Shown: one piece after another, positions 1 to 8,245 of the stretch
Numbering within the stretch: the stretch's first letter is position 1
Layout of the letters: each line of letters starts with the position of its first letter
Assembly: GCF_000518645.1 (NCBI RefSeq)
Contig: NZ_KI912466.1
Location: 245,792-309,791 of the forward strand
Source of the DNA: Curvibacter gracilis ATCC BAA-807
GTDB lineage: Bacteria > Pseudomonadota > Gammaproteobacteria > Burkholderiales > Burkholderiaceae_C
Direction of reading: 5' to 3'
Length of the DNA: 64,000 bases
Made by a program: the position numbers and the translations under genes
The notes under the pieces: generated by a model
What the model was told of the DNA's origin: nothing
Databases searched by the model: none
What the model saw: the letters and a program-made list of their open reading frames with translations, nothing else

Positions 1-93
1 ACCACCCGCTCGGTGGACGATCTGGGCCTGACCATCGGCTCCGAGGTCGTGGCCCTGGTGAAGTCGACCGAAGTGTCGATCGCCAAGCTCTGA
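1..93 (+). CDS. C-terminal end of a Mop/TOBE-domain molybdenum-binding protein (partial)
   Basis: Frame 1 is open from the window edge to a TGA at 91-93 and encodes 30 residues. They read like the last strands of a molybdenum-binding Mop/TOBE domain: TTRSVDDLGL, then an EVVALVKSTEV core, then a short basic end. Such domains bind molybdate or tungstate in MopI-type storage proteins, ModE regulators and ModC ATPases. The rest of the protein lies outside the window, so which of these it is cannot be decided. Family assignment rests on motif recognition only. Confidence 0.6.
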   Translation, partial: TTRSVDDLGLTIGSEVVALVKSTEVSIAKL

Positions 94-132
94 TCCCCGG
101 CGTTCACTGACAACAAAAAAACCACCCCCGTC

Positions 133-1512
133 ATGAGCCCATCCCCTCGCCAAATGCACCTGGGGGCCTTCCTGTTCGGGGTGGGCCACCATCTCGCAGC
201 GTGGCGCCATCCGGACGTCGATCCGGCCGGCGCCGCCAGCCTGGCGCACTACCAGCGCCTGGCACGCCTGGCCGAAGCCGCCAAGTTCGACGCCATCTTC
301 TGCGCCGACAACGTGGGCCTGTCCGACGCGCCAGCCCACCTGCTGGCGCGCAACGCCCTGCCCTACATGCTGGAGCCGCTGCAATTGCTGACGGCCCTGG
401 CCGGCGCCACCGAGCGCATCGGCCTGGTGGCCACGGTGTCGACCAGCTACTTGCCGCCCTACCACCTGGCCCGCAAATTCGCCACCCTGGACCGCCTCAG
501 CGAGGGCCGTTCAGGCTGGAACCTGGTCACCTCAGGCTCCGACTTCGAGGCCCGCAACTTCGGCCTGGACCAGCAGGCCGACCACGCCAGTCGCTACCAA
601 CGCGCCCATGAATACGTGAAAGTGGCCCAAGGCCTGTGGGACAGCTGGGAGGACGACGCCTTCCGCTTCGACGCCCAGGCCGTCCAGTTCTTCGACCCGG
701 CCAAGCTGCACCGCGTGAGCCATGAGGGCCCGCACTACTCGGTGCACGGCGCCTTGCAGACGCCGCGCCCCGTGCAGGGCTACCCGGTGATGGTCCAGGC
801 CGGCTCGTCGGAAGACGGCCAGAACCTGGCCGCCGAGACCGCCGAGCTGGTCTTCACCGCCCAACAGACCGTGGAAGAGGCGCGTGCCTTCTACCAGGGC
901 CTGAAGGCCCGGCTCCCGGCTTTCGGACGCTCCCCGGACGCCCTGAAGGTCCTCCCCGGCGTGTCCACTTTCGTGGGCCGCAGCGAGGCCGAGGCACAAG
1001 ACAAATACGAAGCCCTGCAGTCGCTGATCGACCCCGCGCAAGGCCTGGGTCTGCTGTCGGCCTTCCTGGGTGGGGTGGACCTGTCGGGCTACCCGCTGGA
1101 CGGCCCGTTGCCCGAGCTGCCGCGCACCGAAGGCTGGCAAAGCCGGCAAGACCTGTTCAGCGCCATGGCGCGCCGCGAGAACCTCAGCCTGCGCCAGCTC
1201 TACCAGAAGGTGATCTCGGCCCGTGGCCACTGGACCCTGGTGGGCACGCCCGTGCAGATCGCCGACCAGCTGGAGCACTGGTTCCAGACCGGCGCCGCCG
1301 ACGGCTTCAACGTGATGGGCCCCACCCTGCCCCACGGCCTGAGCGACTTCATCGAGGGGGTGCTGCCCGAGCTGCGCCGCCGCGGCCTGTTCCGCACCGA
1401 GTACACCGGCCGCACCCTGCGCGAGCACCTGGGCCTGCCCCGGCCGGCGCACCCGGCCGTCCTGGCTCGCCAGGCCATTCAAGCCACCGAGGTCGAGGCC
1501 AGCCCGGCCTGA
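133..1512 (+). CDS. FMN-dependent monooxygenase, NtaA/SnaA/DszA type (LLM class)
   Basis: The 459-aa product is a luciferase-like (LLM) flavin monooxygenase of the NtaA/SnaA/DszA/SfnG branch, which uses FMNH2 from a separate reductase to oxidise C-S or C-N compounds. Seen directly: an N-terminal MHLGAFLFG strand, a DAIFCADN segment, the SEGRSGWNLVTS flavin-site region, and the QAGSSEDG signature near residue 222. A relative encoded at 12312-13694 has the matching QAGASEDG segment. It is first in a same-strand run with a TauD-like dioxygenase and an ABC importer, which suggests an organosulfur substrate. No flavin reductase gene is seen nearby. The substrate is not determined. Confidence 0.85.
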   Translation: MSPSPRQMHLGAFLFGVGHHLAAWRHPDVDPAGAASLAHYQRLARLAEAAKFDAIFCADNVGLSDAPAHLLARNALPYMLEPLQLLTALAGATERIGLVATVSTSYLPPYHLARKFATLDRLSEGRSGWNLVTSGSDFEARNFGLDQQADHASRYQRAHEYVKVAQGLWDSWEDDAFRFDAQAVQFFDPAKLHRVSHEGPHYSVHGALQTPRPVQGYPVMVQAGSSEDGQNLAAETAELVFTAQQTVEEARAFYQGLKARLPAFGRSPDALKVLPGVSTFVGRSEAEAQDKYEALQSLIDPAQGLGLLSAFLGGVDLSGYPLDGPLPELPRTEGWQSRQDLFSAMARRENLSLRQLYQKVISARGHWTLVGTPVQIADQLEHWFQTGAADGFNVMGPTLPHGLSDFIEGVLPELRRRGLFRTEYTGRTLREHLGLPRPAHPAVLARQAIQATEVEASPA

Positions 1513-1598
1513 CGCCCCAGGCCCGCTCGCGCGGGCCTGCCCTGCCCAGCCATCGTCCCCTGGCTCGGCCAGGAGAACCCAACCCAGAGCACCGAACC

Positions 1599-2504
1599 AT
1601 GTCCGCCACGCTTGCCCCCCAAACCTCTGCCGCTGCCACGGCACCGGCCCAGACCTTCGACATCCGCCCCTTTGACGGCGCGCTGGGCGCCGAGGTGATC
1701 GGCCTGGACCTGTCGCGCCCGGTCAACACCGACGACTTCCGCCGTATCCACCAGGCCCACCTGGACCACCACGTGCTGGTGTTCCGCGACCAGGCCAGCC
1801 TCACGCCCGATCAGCACGTGGCCTTCAGCGGGCGCTTCGGCCCGCTGCAGATCCATGTGCTCAACACCTTCGCCCTGCCAGGCCACCCTGAGGTGCTGAT
1901 CGTCTCGAACATCCTCGAAAACGGCAAACCCATCGGCCTGGGTGATGCTGGCGTGTTCTGGCACTCCGACCTGTCGTACAAAGAGAAGCCCAGCCTGGGC
2001 TCGCTGCTGCATGCGCACGAACTGCCCTCCGAAGGCGGCGACACCCTGTTCGCCAACCAGCACCTGGCCTGGGACACCCTGAGCGCCGAGCTGAAGAAAA
2101 CCATCGCGCCCCTGAAGGCCGAGCACCACTACCTGGCCCGCTATGCCGAGCTGCAGGCCCGCAGCCCCTGGCGCCCCAACCTGAGCCCCGAGCAGGTGGC
2201 CCAGGTCAAGCCCGTCGCCCAGCCCGTGGTCCGCACCCACCCCGAAACCGGACGCAAGGCGCTGTTCGTCAGCGAGCATTTCACCACCCGCATCCTGGGC
2301 GTGCCCGAAGACGAAAGCCGGGCCCTGCTGGCCGAGTTGTTCGCCCACAGCGTGCAGCCGCAGTTCCAGTACCGCCACCAGTGGCAGCCGCACGACCTGG
2401 TGTTCTGGGACAACCGCTCGGTGCTGCACCTGGCGGCCGGCACGCCCGACCACCTGCGCCGCAAGCTCTACCGCGTGACCATCGAAGGTGACGTCGCCTA
2501 CTGA
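1599..2504 (+). CDS. TauD/TfdA-family Fe(II)/2-oxoglutarate dioxygenase
   Basis: The 301-aa protein is a non-haem Fe(II), 2-oxoglutarate-dependent dioxygenase of the TauD/TfdA family, which hydroxylates carbons next to sulfonate, sulfate or ether groups. The iron-binding HxD is visible as H122-S-D124. The distal His lies in the WDNRSVLH segment, and the 2-oxoglutarate-binding Arg in the RRKLYRVTI segment near the end. The length is usual for the family. It lies between a flavin monooxygenase and a NitT/TauT-type ABC importer, which fits desulfonation of an imported organosulfur compound. The exact substrate (taurine, alkyl sulfate or another) cannot be read from the sequence. Confidence 0.87.
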   Translation: MSATLAPQTSAAATAPAQTFDIRPFDGALGAEVIGLDLSRPVNTDDFRRIHQAHLDHHVLVFRDQASLTPDQHVAFSGRFGPLQIHVLNTFALPGHPEVLIVSNILENGKPIGLGDAGVFWHSDLSYKEKPSLGSLLHAHELPSEGGDTLFANQHLAWDTLSAELKKTIAPLKAEHHYLARYAELQARSPWRPNLSPEQVAQVKPVAQPVVRTHPETGRKALFVSEHFTTRILGVPEDESRALLAELFAHSVQPQFQYRHQWQPHDLVFWDNRSVLHLAAGTPDHLRRKLYRVTIEGDVAY

Positions 2505-2534
2505 GCCCTTCCCGCCCCTAGTCCCAACACCGTC

Positions 2535-3572
2535 ATGAAACACACTCTTTCCCGTCGCCTGGCACGGCGTGCCGCCGCCCTGGCCAGCAGCACCGCCCTG
2601 CTGCTGAGCAGTCTCGCCCCCCTGCAGGCCCAGGCCGCCGAAGGCCAGCTGCGCATTGCCGAGCAGTTCGGCATCGTCTACCTGCTGCTCAACGTGGCGC
2701 AAGACCAGAAGCTGATCGAAAAGCACGGCAAGGCCGCCGGCATCGACATCCAGGTTGAATTCGTCAAGCTGTCGGGCGGCGCCGCCGTCAACGATGCCCT
2801 GCTGTCGGGCTCGATCGAGGTCGCCGGGGCTGGCGTCGGCCCCTTGTTCACCCTGTGGGACCGCACCCGCGGCAAGCAGAACGTGCGCGGCGTGGCCTCG
2901 CTGGGCAACTTCCCGTACTACCTGGTCACCAACAACCCCAAGGTCAACAGCATTGCCGACTTCACCGGCCTGGACCGCATCGCCCTGCCGGCGGTGGGCG
3001 TGTCGGTGCAGTCGCGCATCCTGCAGATGGCCGCGGCCAAGAAGTGGGGCGATGCCGAGTTCGACCGCCTCGACAAGCTCAGCGTGGCCCTGCCCCACCC
3101 CGAGGCAGCCGCCGCCATCATCAAGGGCGGCACCGAGATCACCGCCCACTTCGGCAACCCGCCCTTCCAGGAGCAGGAGCTGGCCGGCAACCCGCAGGCC
3201 CGCGTGCTGCTCAAGAGCTACGACGTGCAAGGCGGCCCCTCGTCGGCCACCGTGCTCTACGCCACCGAGAAGTTCTACAAAGACAGCCCCAAGACCTACA
3301 AGGCCCTGGTGGCCGCCCTGGACGAAGCGGCCCAGTTCATCACGGCCAACCCCGAGAAGGCGGCCGACACCTACCTTCGGGTCACCCACGCCAAGACCGA
3401 TCGCGATCTGCTGCTGAAGATCATCCGCAACCCCGAAGTGCAGTTCAAGACCACGCCCCAGAACACCCTGGGCCTGGGCCAGTTCATGCACCGGGTGGGC
3501 GCGATCAAGAACAAGCCCACCTCGGTCAAGGACTACTTCTTTGACAGCCCCGCCGCCCAGTCGGGCAACTGA
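2535..3572 (+). CDS. ABC transporter substrate-binding protein (NitT/TauT type)
   Basis: The 345-aa periplasmic solute-binding protein begins with a Sec signal peptide (basic MKHTLSRRLARR, hydrophobic stretch, AQA cleavage site near residue 35). The mature part is an SsuA/NMT1-like fold: LRIAEQFGIVYLLLN opening, then a GAAVNDALLSGSIEVAGAG substrate-loop segment typical of nitrate, taurine or sulfonate binders. It is followed directly by the ATPase and permease genes, so it is the binding component of that importer. Preceding oxygenases suggest an organosulfur ligand (inference). Confidence 0.88.
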   Translation: MKHTLSRRLARRAAALASSTALLLSSLAPLQAQAAEGQLRIAEQFGIVYLLLNVAQDQKLIEKHGKAAGIDIQVEFVKLSGGAAVNDALLSGSIEVAGAGVGPLFTLWDRTRGKQNVRGVASLGNFPYYLVTNNPKVNSIADFTGLDRIALPAVGVSVQSRILQMAAAKKWGDAEFDRLDKLSVALPHPEAAAAIIKGGTEITAHFGNPPFQEQELAGNPQARVLLKSYDVQGGPSSATVLYATEKFYKDSPKTYKALVAALDEAAQFITANPEKAADTYLRVTHAKTDRDLLLKIIRNPEVQFKTTPQNTLGLGQFMHRVGAIKNKPTSVKDYFFDSPAAQSGN

Positions 3573-3577
3573 GCACG

Positions 3578-4429
3578 GTGCCCCGCATGCCTGACACCCC
3601 CCGCCCGACCCAGCCCGCCCCCTGGCTGCAGATCGATGGCGTGAGCCTGGAGTACCGCAGCCCGCAGCGCGTGGTGCGCGCCACCCACCAGATCAGCCTG
3701 GACGTGCACCAGGGCGACCGTTTCGTGTTGCTCGGCGCCTCGGGCTGCGGCAAATCCACCCTGCTCAAGGCGATTGCCGGCTTCATCACCCCCACCGAAG
3801 GCGAGATCCGCCTGCAGGGCCAGCCCGTGCGCGGCCCCGGCCCCGACCGCATGGTGGTGTTCCAGGAGTTCGACCAGTTGCCGCCCTGGAAGACGGTACT
3901 GGCCAACGTGATGTTCCCGCTGCTGGCCTCGCGCCGCCTGGGCCGCGCCGAGGCGCGCGAACGCGCCCTCGATGTGCTCGACAAGGTGGGCCTGGCCTCG
4001 TTTGCCCACGTCTACCCGCACCAGCTCTCGGGCGGCATGAAGCAGCGCGTGGCCATTGCCCGCGCCCTGGCCATGCAACCCCAGGTGCTGCTGATGGACG
4101 AACCCTTCGCCGCGCTGGACGCCCTGACCCGGCGCAAGATGCAAGAGGAGCTGCTCGCCCTGTGGGACGCGCTGCGCTTCACCCTGGTGTTTGTCACCCA
4201 CTCCATCGAAGAGGCCCTGGTGGTGGGCAACCGCATCGGCCTGCTGTCGCCCCACCCGGGCCGGGTGCGCGCCGAGATCAACAGCCACGCCTTTGACCTG
4301 CACAGCGCCGGCAGCCCCGACTTCCAGGCCGCGGCCCAACGCATCCACCACCTGCTGTTCGAAGAGGCACCGCACCAGGCAACCCTGCTGAATGCCGATC
4401 AGGCCGCCCCCTGGAGAAACGCTGCATGA
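3578..4429 (+). CDS. ABC transporter ATP-binding protein (NitT/TauT type)
   Basis: The 283-aa cytoplasmic ATPase belongs to the SsuB/TauB group. Walker A is GASGCGKST (K59 if the GTG at 3578 is the start), the signature motif is LSGGMKQR, and Walker B is VLLMDEP, followed by a D-loop and a switch His in FVTHSIEEA. An ATG at 3587 is an alternative start. It begins 5 bases after the binding-protein stop and its last four bases overlap the permease start (ATGA), so the three genes form a tight operon. Confidence 0.9.
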   Translation: MPRMPDTPRPTQPAPWLQIDGVSLEYRSPQRVVRATHQISLDVHQGDRFVLLGASGCGKSTLLKAIAGFITPTEGEIRLQGQPVRGPGPDRMVVFQEFDQLPPWKTVLANVMFPLLASRRLGRAEARERALDVLDKVGLASFAHVYPHQLSGGMKQRVAIARALAMQPQVLLMDEPFAALDALTRRKMQEELLALWDALRFTLVFVTHSIEEALVVGNRIGLLSPHPGRVRAEINSHAFDLHSAGSPDFQAAAQRIHHLLFEEAPHQATLLNADQAAPWRNAA

Positions 4430-5310
4430 GCACCCCAACGACCGCCTTGCCGACGCCCCCGGTGCGCCCCGAATACGAACGCACCCTGCCCCCGCTGCCC
4501 GGCATCCCGCTGGCGCGCCCCCTGCCCCTGGCCGCCCGCGCCTGGCAACAGCCCGGCCTGCGCCGCGGCCTGATCCTGCTGCTGCTCGCCGTGCTGTGGG
4601 AGGCGCTGGCCCGCTGGCAGGACAACGACCTGCTGCTGCCCACCTTTGGTGCCACCGCCCGCGCCCTGGTCGAAGGCCTGCTCAGCGGCGAGCTGCTGCA
4701 GCGCGCCCAACTCTCGCTGGCCGTGCTGCTCAAAGGCTACCTGGCCGGCATGGCCCTGGCCCTGGGCCTCACCACCCTGGCCGTGTCCACCCAGTTCGGC
4801 CGCGACCTGCTGGCCACCCTGACCGCCATGTTCAATCCCCTGCCCGCCATCGCCCTGCTGCCCCTGGCCCTGCTGTGGTTCGGCCTGGGCCAGGGCAGCC
4901 TGGTGTTCGTGCTCATCCACTCGGTGCTGTGGCCACTGGCCCTCAACACCTATGCCGGCTTCCAGGCCGTGCCCGAAACCCTGCGCATGGCCGGTCGCAA
5001 CTACGGCCTCACCGGCATCCGCTACGTGGTGCAGATCCTCATCCCGGCCGCCCTGCCCGCCATCCTCTCGGGCCTGAAGATCGGCTGGGCCTTTGCCTGG
5101 CGCACCCTGATCGCGGCCGAACTGGTGTTCGGCGCCACCTCGGGCAAGGGCGGTCTGGGCTGGTACATCTTCCAGAACCGCAACGAGCTCTACACCGACA
5201 AGGTCTTCGCCGGCCTGGCCCTGGTCATCGTCATCGGCCTGCTGGTCGAAAGCCTGGTGTTCTCCACCCTGGAGCGGGTCACCGTGCGGCGCTGGGGGGT
5301 GCAGCGCTGA
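4426..5310 (+). CDS. ABC transporter permease (SsuC/TauC type)
   Basis: The 294-aa inner-membrane permease has a Pro-rich cytoplasmic N-terminus, then about six hydrophobic segments beginning near residue 42 (LILLLLAVLWEALA). The EAA loop appears as AGRNYGLTGIRYVVQILIPAALP, characteristic of binding-protein-dependent permeases. It overlaps the ATPase gene by ATGA, implying translational coupling. It should form a homodimeric channel with the 3578-4429 ATPase. It is the last gene of the 133-5310 module; a 162-base gap separates it from the rhodanese gene. Confidence 0.9.
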   Translation: MSTPTTALPTPPVRPEYERTLPPLPGIPLARPLPLAARAWQQPGLRRGLILLLLAVLWEALARWQDNDLLLPTFGATARALVEGLLSGELLQRAQLSLAVLLKGYLAGMALALGLTTLAVSTQFGRDLLATLTAMFNPLPAIALLPLALLWFGLGQGSLVFVLIHSVLWPLALNTYAGFQAVPETLRMAGRNYGLTGIRYVVQILIPAALPAILSGLKIGWAFAWRTLIAAELVFGATSGKGGLGWYIFQNRNELYTDKVFAGLALVIVIGLLVESLVFSTLERVTVRRWGVQR

Positions 5311-5371
5311 GGGGCGCCTTCACACATTCAACACCTCGACACGCATCAGACACTTCCCTCATTAGAAAGAG

Positions 5372-5382
5372 AGAAATCATTC
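5372..5382. promoter_or_regulatory. 11-bp motif AGAAATCATTC, copy 1
   Basis: This 11-base sequence lies about 90 bases before the rhodanese/encapsulin operon, inside an A/T-richer stretch of the 162-base gap. An identical copy is at 22479-22489 between the divergent sulfonate-binding and thiol-dioxygenase genes. It may be part of a shared regulator site or a coincidence; the factor is unknown. Confidence 0.3.
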
Positions 5383-5472
5383 TTTTGAGTTTTGAAAGCC
5401 CGTCTTTAGAGTGCTTGTCAGCCGCCGATTCACTGCGATGCGGCCTCGATAAGACCCAGAAAGGCTTTCAAG

Positions 5473-5943
5473 ATGTCTGTTGCCACCCCTGTCGAAAACA
5501 CCCTTCCCGAAGCCCTGAGCGCAGCACATGCCGCGGCCCAGGCGGCCGGTCTGCCCTATGCGGGCGGCGTCACGCCCCAGCAGGCCTGGGCCCTGTTTGA
5601 AGCCGGCGACGCCGCCCTGGTGGATGTGCGCTCGACCGAAGAGCGCAAGTTTGTCGGCCACGTGCCGGGCAGCCTGCATGTGGCCTGGGCCACCGGCACC
5701 GCGCTGACGCGCAACCCCCGCTTCACCCGCGAGCTGGAGGCCAAGGTGCCCAAGCACGCCCCGGTGCTGCTGCTGTGCCGCAGCGGCAAGCGCTCGGCCC
5801 TGGCGGCCGAGGCGGCGGCCAAGGCCGGGTTCACGGCGGTCTTCAATGTGCTCGAGGGCTTCGAGGGCGAGATCGATGCCGCCCAACATCGGGGCGGCAG
5901 CGATGGCTGGCGTTTCCGCGGCCTGCCCTGGGTGCAGGACTGA
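5473..5943 (+). CDS. Single-domain rhodanese (sulfurtransferase)
   Basis: The 156-aa protein has one rhodanese domain: DVRSTEERKFVGHVPGSLHVAW, then the active-site loop LLCRSGKRSALAA with the persulfide-forming Cys at residue 102. Rhodaneses carry sulfane sulfur as a protein persulfide. There is no signal peptide, so it should be cytoplasmic. It opens the operon containing EpsC-type serine acetyltransferase, encapsulin and cysteine desulfurase. Rhodanese and serine acetyltransferase genes are known companions of family 2A encapsulins, so a role in handing sulfur to or from the compartment is a reasonable inference. Confidence 0.87.
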   Translation: MSVATPVENTLPEALSAAHAAAQAAGLPYAGGVTPQQAWALFEAGDAALVDVRSTEERKFVGHVPGSLHVAWATGTALTRNPRFTRELEAKVPKHAPVLLLCRSGKRSALAAEAAAKAGFTAVFNVLEGFEGEIDAAQHRGGSDGWRFRGLPWVQD

Positions 5944-5985
5944 GCCCACCCCCTCTTTTCCCCTTCTTGCAGAACGCGCCCACCC

Positions 5986-6957
5986 ATGACCTTGCATGCC
6001 CTGCCCTTGCCCCACCCGACGGACGCGCCTGAGGTGCGCCCATCCCCCTTCGACGTGCACCAGGTGGTGCGTGAGCTGGCCGAGGCGCGACGGCGCTGGC
6101 GCGAATCGCAGCAACGCTCCAACGAGCCCGGTGGGCGCGAGCTGCCCTCGCGTGAGGCGCTGACCCAGATCCTGGACCTGCTGCGCGGCGCGTTGTTCCC
6201 GATGCGCCTGGGCCCACCGGATCTGCGCCAGGAGGGTGAGGATTTCTACGTGGGCCACACGCTGGACACGGTGCTGCAGTCGCTGCTCAGCCAGGTGCAG
6301 CTGGAGCTGCGCTACGCCCACAAGCACGAACCCTCGGTCGATGCCGCCACGCTGGAGCTGCGCGCCGAGCAGATCGTGCGCGACTTTGCCCACTCGCTGC
6401 CGGGCTTGCGCGAACTGCTGGACAGCGATGTGCTGGCCGCCTACGCGGGCGACCCGGCAGCACGCAGCGTCGACGAAGTGCTGCTGTGCTACCCCGGCAT
6501 CCAGGCCATGATCCACCACCGCGTGGCGCACCGTCTGTACGAGCTGGGCGTGCCCCTGCTGGCACGCATCGTGGCCGAGCTGGCGCACAGCGAGACCGGC
6601 ATCGACATCCACCCCGGTGCCCGCATCGGGGCCGGCTTCTTCATCGATCACGGCACGGGCGTGGTGATTGGCGAGACCGCCGTCATCGGCGAGCGCGTGC
6701 GCATCTACCAGGCCGTCACGCTGGGAGCCAAGAGCTTCCCCACCGATGACGAGGGCAACCCGCAAAAAGGCCTACCGCGCCACCCCATCGTCGAAGACGA
6801 GGTGGTGATCTACGCCGGCGCCACCGTGCTGGGCCGCGTCACCCTGGGCCGGGGCTCCACCGTGGGCGGCAATGTGTGGCTCACGCACGACCTGGCACCG
6901 GGCACCCACATCACCCAGGCGCGTTCACAGCATGGCCAGGCCGAGGTCAACCCCTGA
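5986..6957 (+). CDS. epsC: Serine O-acetyltransferase (EpsC/CysE family)
   Basis: The 323-aa enzyme acetylates L-serine with acetyl-CoA to O-acetylserine, the acceptor for sulfide in cysteine synthesis. The C-terminal half is a left-handed beta helix with hexapeptide repeats; the catalytic segment reads IDIHPGARIGAGFFIDHGTGVVIGE, followed by VRIYQAVTLGAKSF. The helical N-terminal domain is longer than in Escherichia coli CysE, as in the EpsC subgroup. The start ATG lies 42 bases after the rhodanese stop. Its place in the encapsulin operon implies that cysteine, the desulfurase substrate, is made in step with the compartment. Confidence 0.9.
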   Translation: MTLHALPLPHPTDAPEVRPSPFDVHQVVRELAEARRRWRESQQRSNEPGGRELPSREALTQILDLLRGALFPMRLGPPDLRQEGEDFYVGHTLDTVLQSLLSQVQLELRYAHKHEPSVDAATLELRAEQIVRDFAHSLPGLRELLDSDVLAAYAGDPAARSVDEVLLCYPGIQAMIHHRVAHRLYELGVPLLARIVAELAHSETGIDIHPGARIGAGFFIDHGTGVVIGETAVIGERVRIYQAVTLGAKSFPTDDEGNPQKGLPRHPIVEDEVVIYAGATVLGRVTLGRGSTVGGNVWLTHDLAPGTHITQARSQHGQAEVNP

Positions 6958-6964
6958 GCACCCC

Positions 6965-6979
6965 ATGAGCACCCCATGA
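6965..6979 (+). other. Minigene-like duplicated start before the XRE regulator
   Basis: The bases just before the XRE gene contain a tandem duplication of the unit ATGAGCACCCC. The upstream ATG at 6965 reads M-S-T-P and then meets TGA at 6977-6979, which overlaps the real start ATG at 6976 as ATGA. Ribosomes could translate a four-codon peptide and re-initiate on the regulator. It may equally be a harmless slippage duplication. Confidence 0.35.
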
Positions 6980-7248
6980 GCACTCAATTGCCCCAACTCT
7001 TCGGTCTGGCCGTGCGCCAGCAACGCGAACGCCTGGGCTGGTCGCAGGAGCGCCTGGCCGAAAGTGCCGACCTCAACCGCAGCTATGTGGGCGAGCTGGA
7101 GCGCGGCCAGGCCGTGCCCTCGCTGATCACGCTGGACAAGCTGGCCCGTGCCTTGGGCCAGAGCCCCAGCAACCTGCTGGCCCAGACCGAACGCCTGTCG
7201 CAACAAAGGCTGATCAGCGGTCTTCGCTTGACGGCTATAGCCTGTTGA
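6976..7248 (+). CDS. XRE-family helix-turn-helix regulator in the encapsulin operon
   Basis: The 90-aa protein is almost entirely one Cro/C1-type helix-turn-helix: LFGLAVRQQRERLGWSQERLAESADLNRSYVGELERG, then TLDKLARALG. Its short tail (LLAQTERLSQQRLISGL) is too small for a ligand domain. It begins 18 bases after the acetyltransferase stop and ends 67 bases before the encapsulin start, so it is probably cotranscribed and may be an autoregulator of the operon. Its target is unknown. The start is the second of two closely spaced ATGs, because the first is closed by an in-frame TGA. Confidence 0.85.
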   Translation: MSTQLPQLFGLAVRQQRERLGWSQERLAESADLNRSYVGELERGQAVPSLITLDKLARALGQSPSNLLAQTERLSQQRLISGLRLTAIAC

Positions 7249-7315
7249 ACGCCGCTCGAAGCCGCCAGACACTGCCAGCTGACATTTTTTCCTTTCAACC
7301 ACTGCGGAGTCTTCC

Positions 7316-8245
7316 ATGTCGGAACATCAAAACGCCCAGGCAGCCCTCAGCGACAGCGCTGCACGGCAACTGGCCAATGCCACCAAGACCGTTCCGGTCC
7401 TCTCCACCATCAGCCCGCGCTGGCTGACGCACCTGCTGCAATGGGTGCCCGTCGAGGCCGGCATCTACCGCCTCAACAAGGTCAAGAACCCCGAAGACGT
7501 GCTGGTGGCCTGCGCCAAGCGCGATGAGTCCGAGCTGCCGCAGACCTTCGTCGACTACGAAGACGCGCCGCGCGAGTACTTCCTGAACGCGGTCTCCACC
7601 GTGCTCGATGTGCACACCCGCGTCAGTGATCTGTACAGCAGCCCGCACGACCAGATCAAGGAACAGCTGCGCCTGACCATCGAGACGATCAAGGAAAAGC
7701 AGGAAAGCGAACTGATCAACAACCCCGACTACGGCCTGCTGGCCAATGTCGCGCCCTCGCAGATCGTCTACCCGCTGACCGGCGCCCCCACCCCCGACGA
7801 CCTGGACGAGTTGATCACCAAGGTCTGGAAAGAGCCCGCCTTCTTCCTGACCCACCCGCTGGCCATCGCCGCCTTCGGCCGCGAATGCACCCGCCGCGGC
7901 GTGCCGCCCCCGACCGTGAGCCTGTTCGGCTCGCAATTCCTGACCTGGCGCGGCATCCCACTGATCCCCAGCGACAAGGTGCCGGTGGCCGACGGCAAGA
8001 CCAAGATCCTGCTGCTGCGCGTGGGCGACAAGCGCCAGGGCGTGGTCGGCGTCTACCAGCCCGGCCTGGCCGGCGAACAGAGCCCGGGCCTGTCGGTGCG
8101 CTTCATGGGCATCAACCGCAGCGCCATCGCCAGCTACCTGATCAGCCTGTACTGCTCGCTGGTGGTGCAGTCGGATGACGCCCTGGCGGTTCTGGAAGAC
8201 GTTGAGATCGGCAAGTTCCATGACTACCCTGACACCTACAAGTGA
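7316..8245 (+). CDS. srpI: Family 2A encapsulin nanocompartment shell protein (SrpI type)
   Basis: The 309-aa protein matches, along its full length, the SrpI family known as family 2A encapsulins: HK97-fold protomers forming roughly 24-nm shells around a cysteine desulfurase. Family hallmarks are ARQLANATKTVP, TPVEAGIY-like WVPVEAGIYR, SERDESELP-like AKRDESELPQTFVDY, VDVHTR-like LDVHTRVSDLY, a WKEPAFFLTHP segment and RRGVPPPTVSLFGS. No cyclic-nucleotide-binding domain is present, which separates it from family 2B. A GGAG lies 6 bases before the ATG. The cargo gene overlaps its 3' end. Confidence 0.95.
   Translation: MSEHQNAQAALSDSAARQLANATKTVPVLSTISPRWLTHLLQWVPVEAGIYRLNKVKNPEDVLVACAKRDESELPQTFVDYEDAPREYFLNAVSTVLDVHTRVSDLYSSPHDQIKEQLRLTIETIKEKQESELINNPDYGLLANVAPSQIVYPLTGAPTPDDLDELITKVWKEPAFFLTHPLAIAAFGRECTRRGVPPPTVSLFGSQFLTWRGIPLIPSDKVPVADGKTKILLLRVGDKRQGVVGVYQPGLAGEQSPGLSVRFMGINRSAIASYLISLYCSLVVQSDDALAVLEDVEIGKFHDYPDTYK

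Noticed and set aside
1479-3491. A 670-codon minus-strand frame over the dioxygenase and binding-protein genes
   Set aside because: Composition (GLQ/GHQ/AVG-rich) is typical of antisense frames; the + strand genes have catalytic motifs and a signal peptide.
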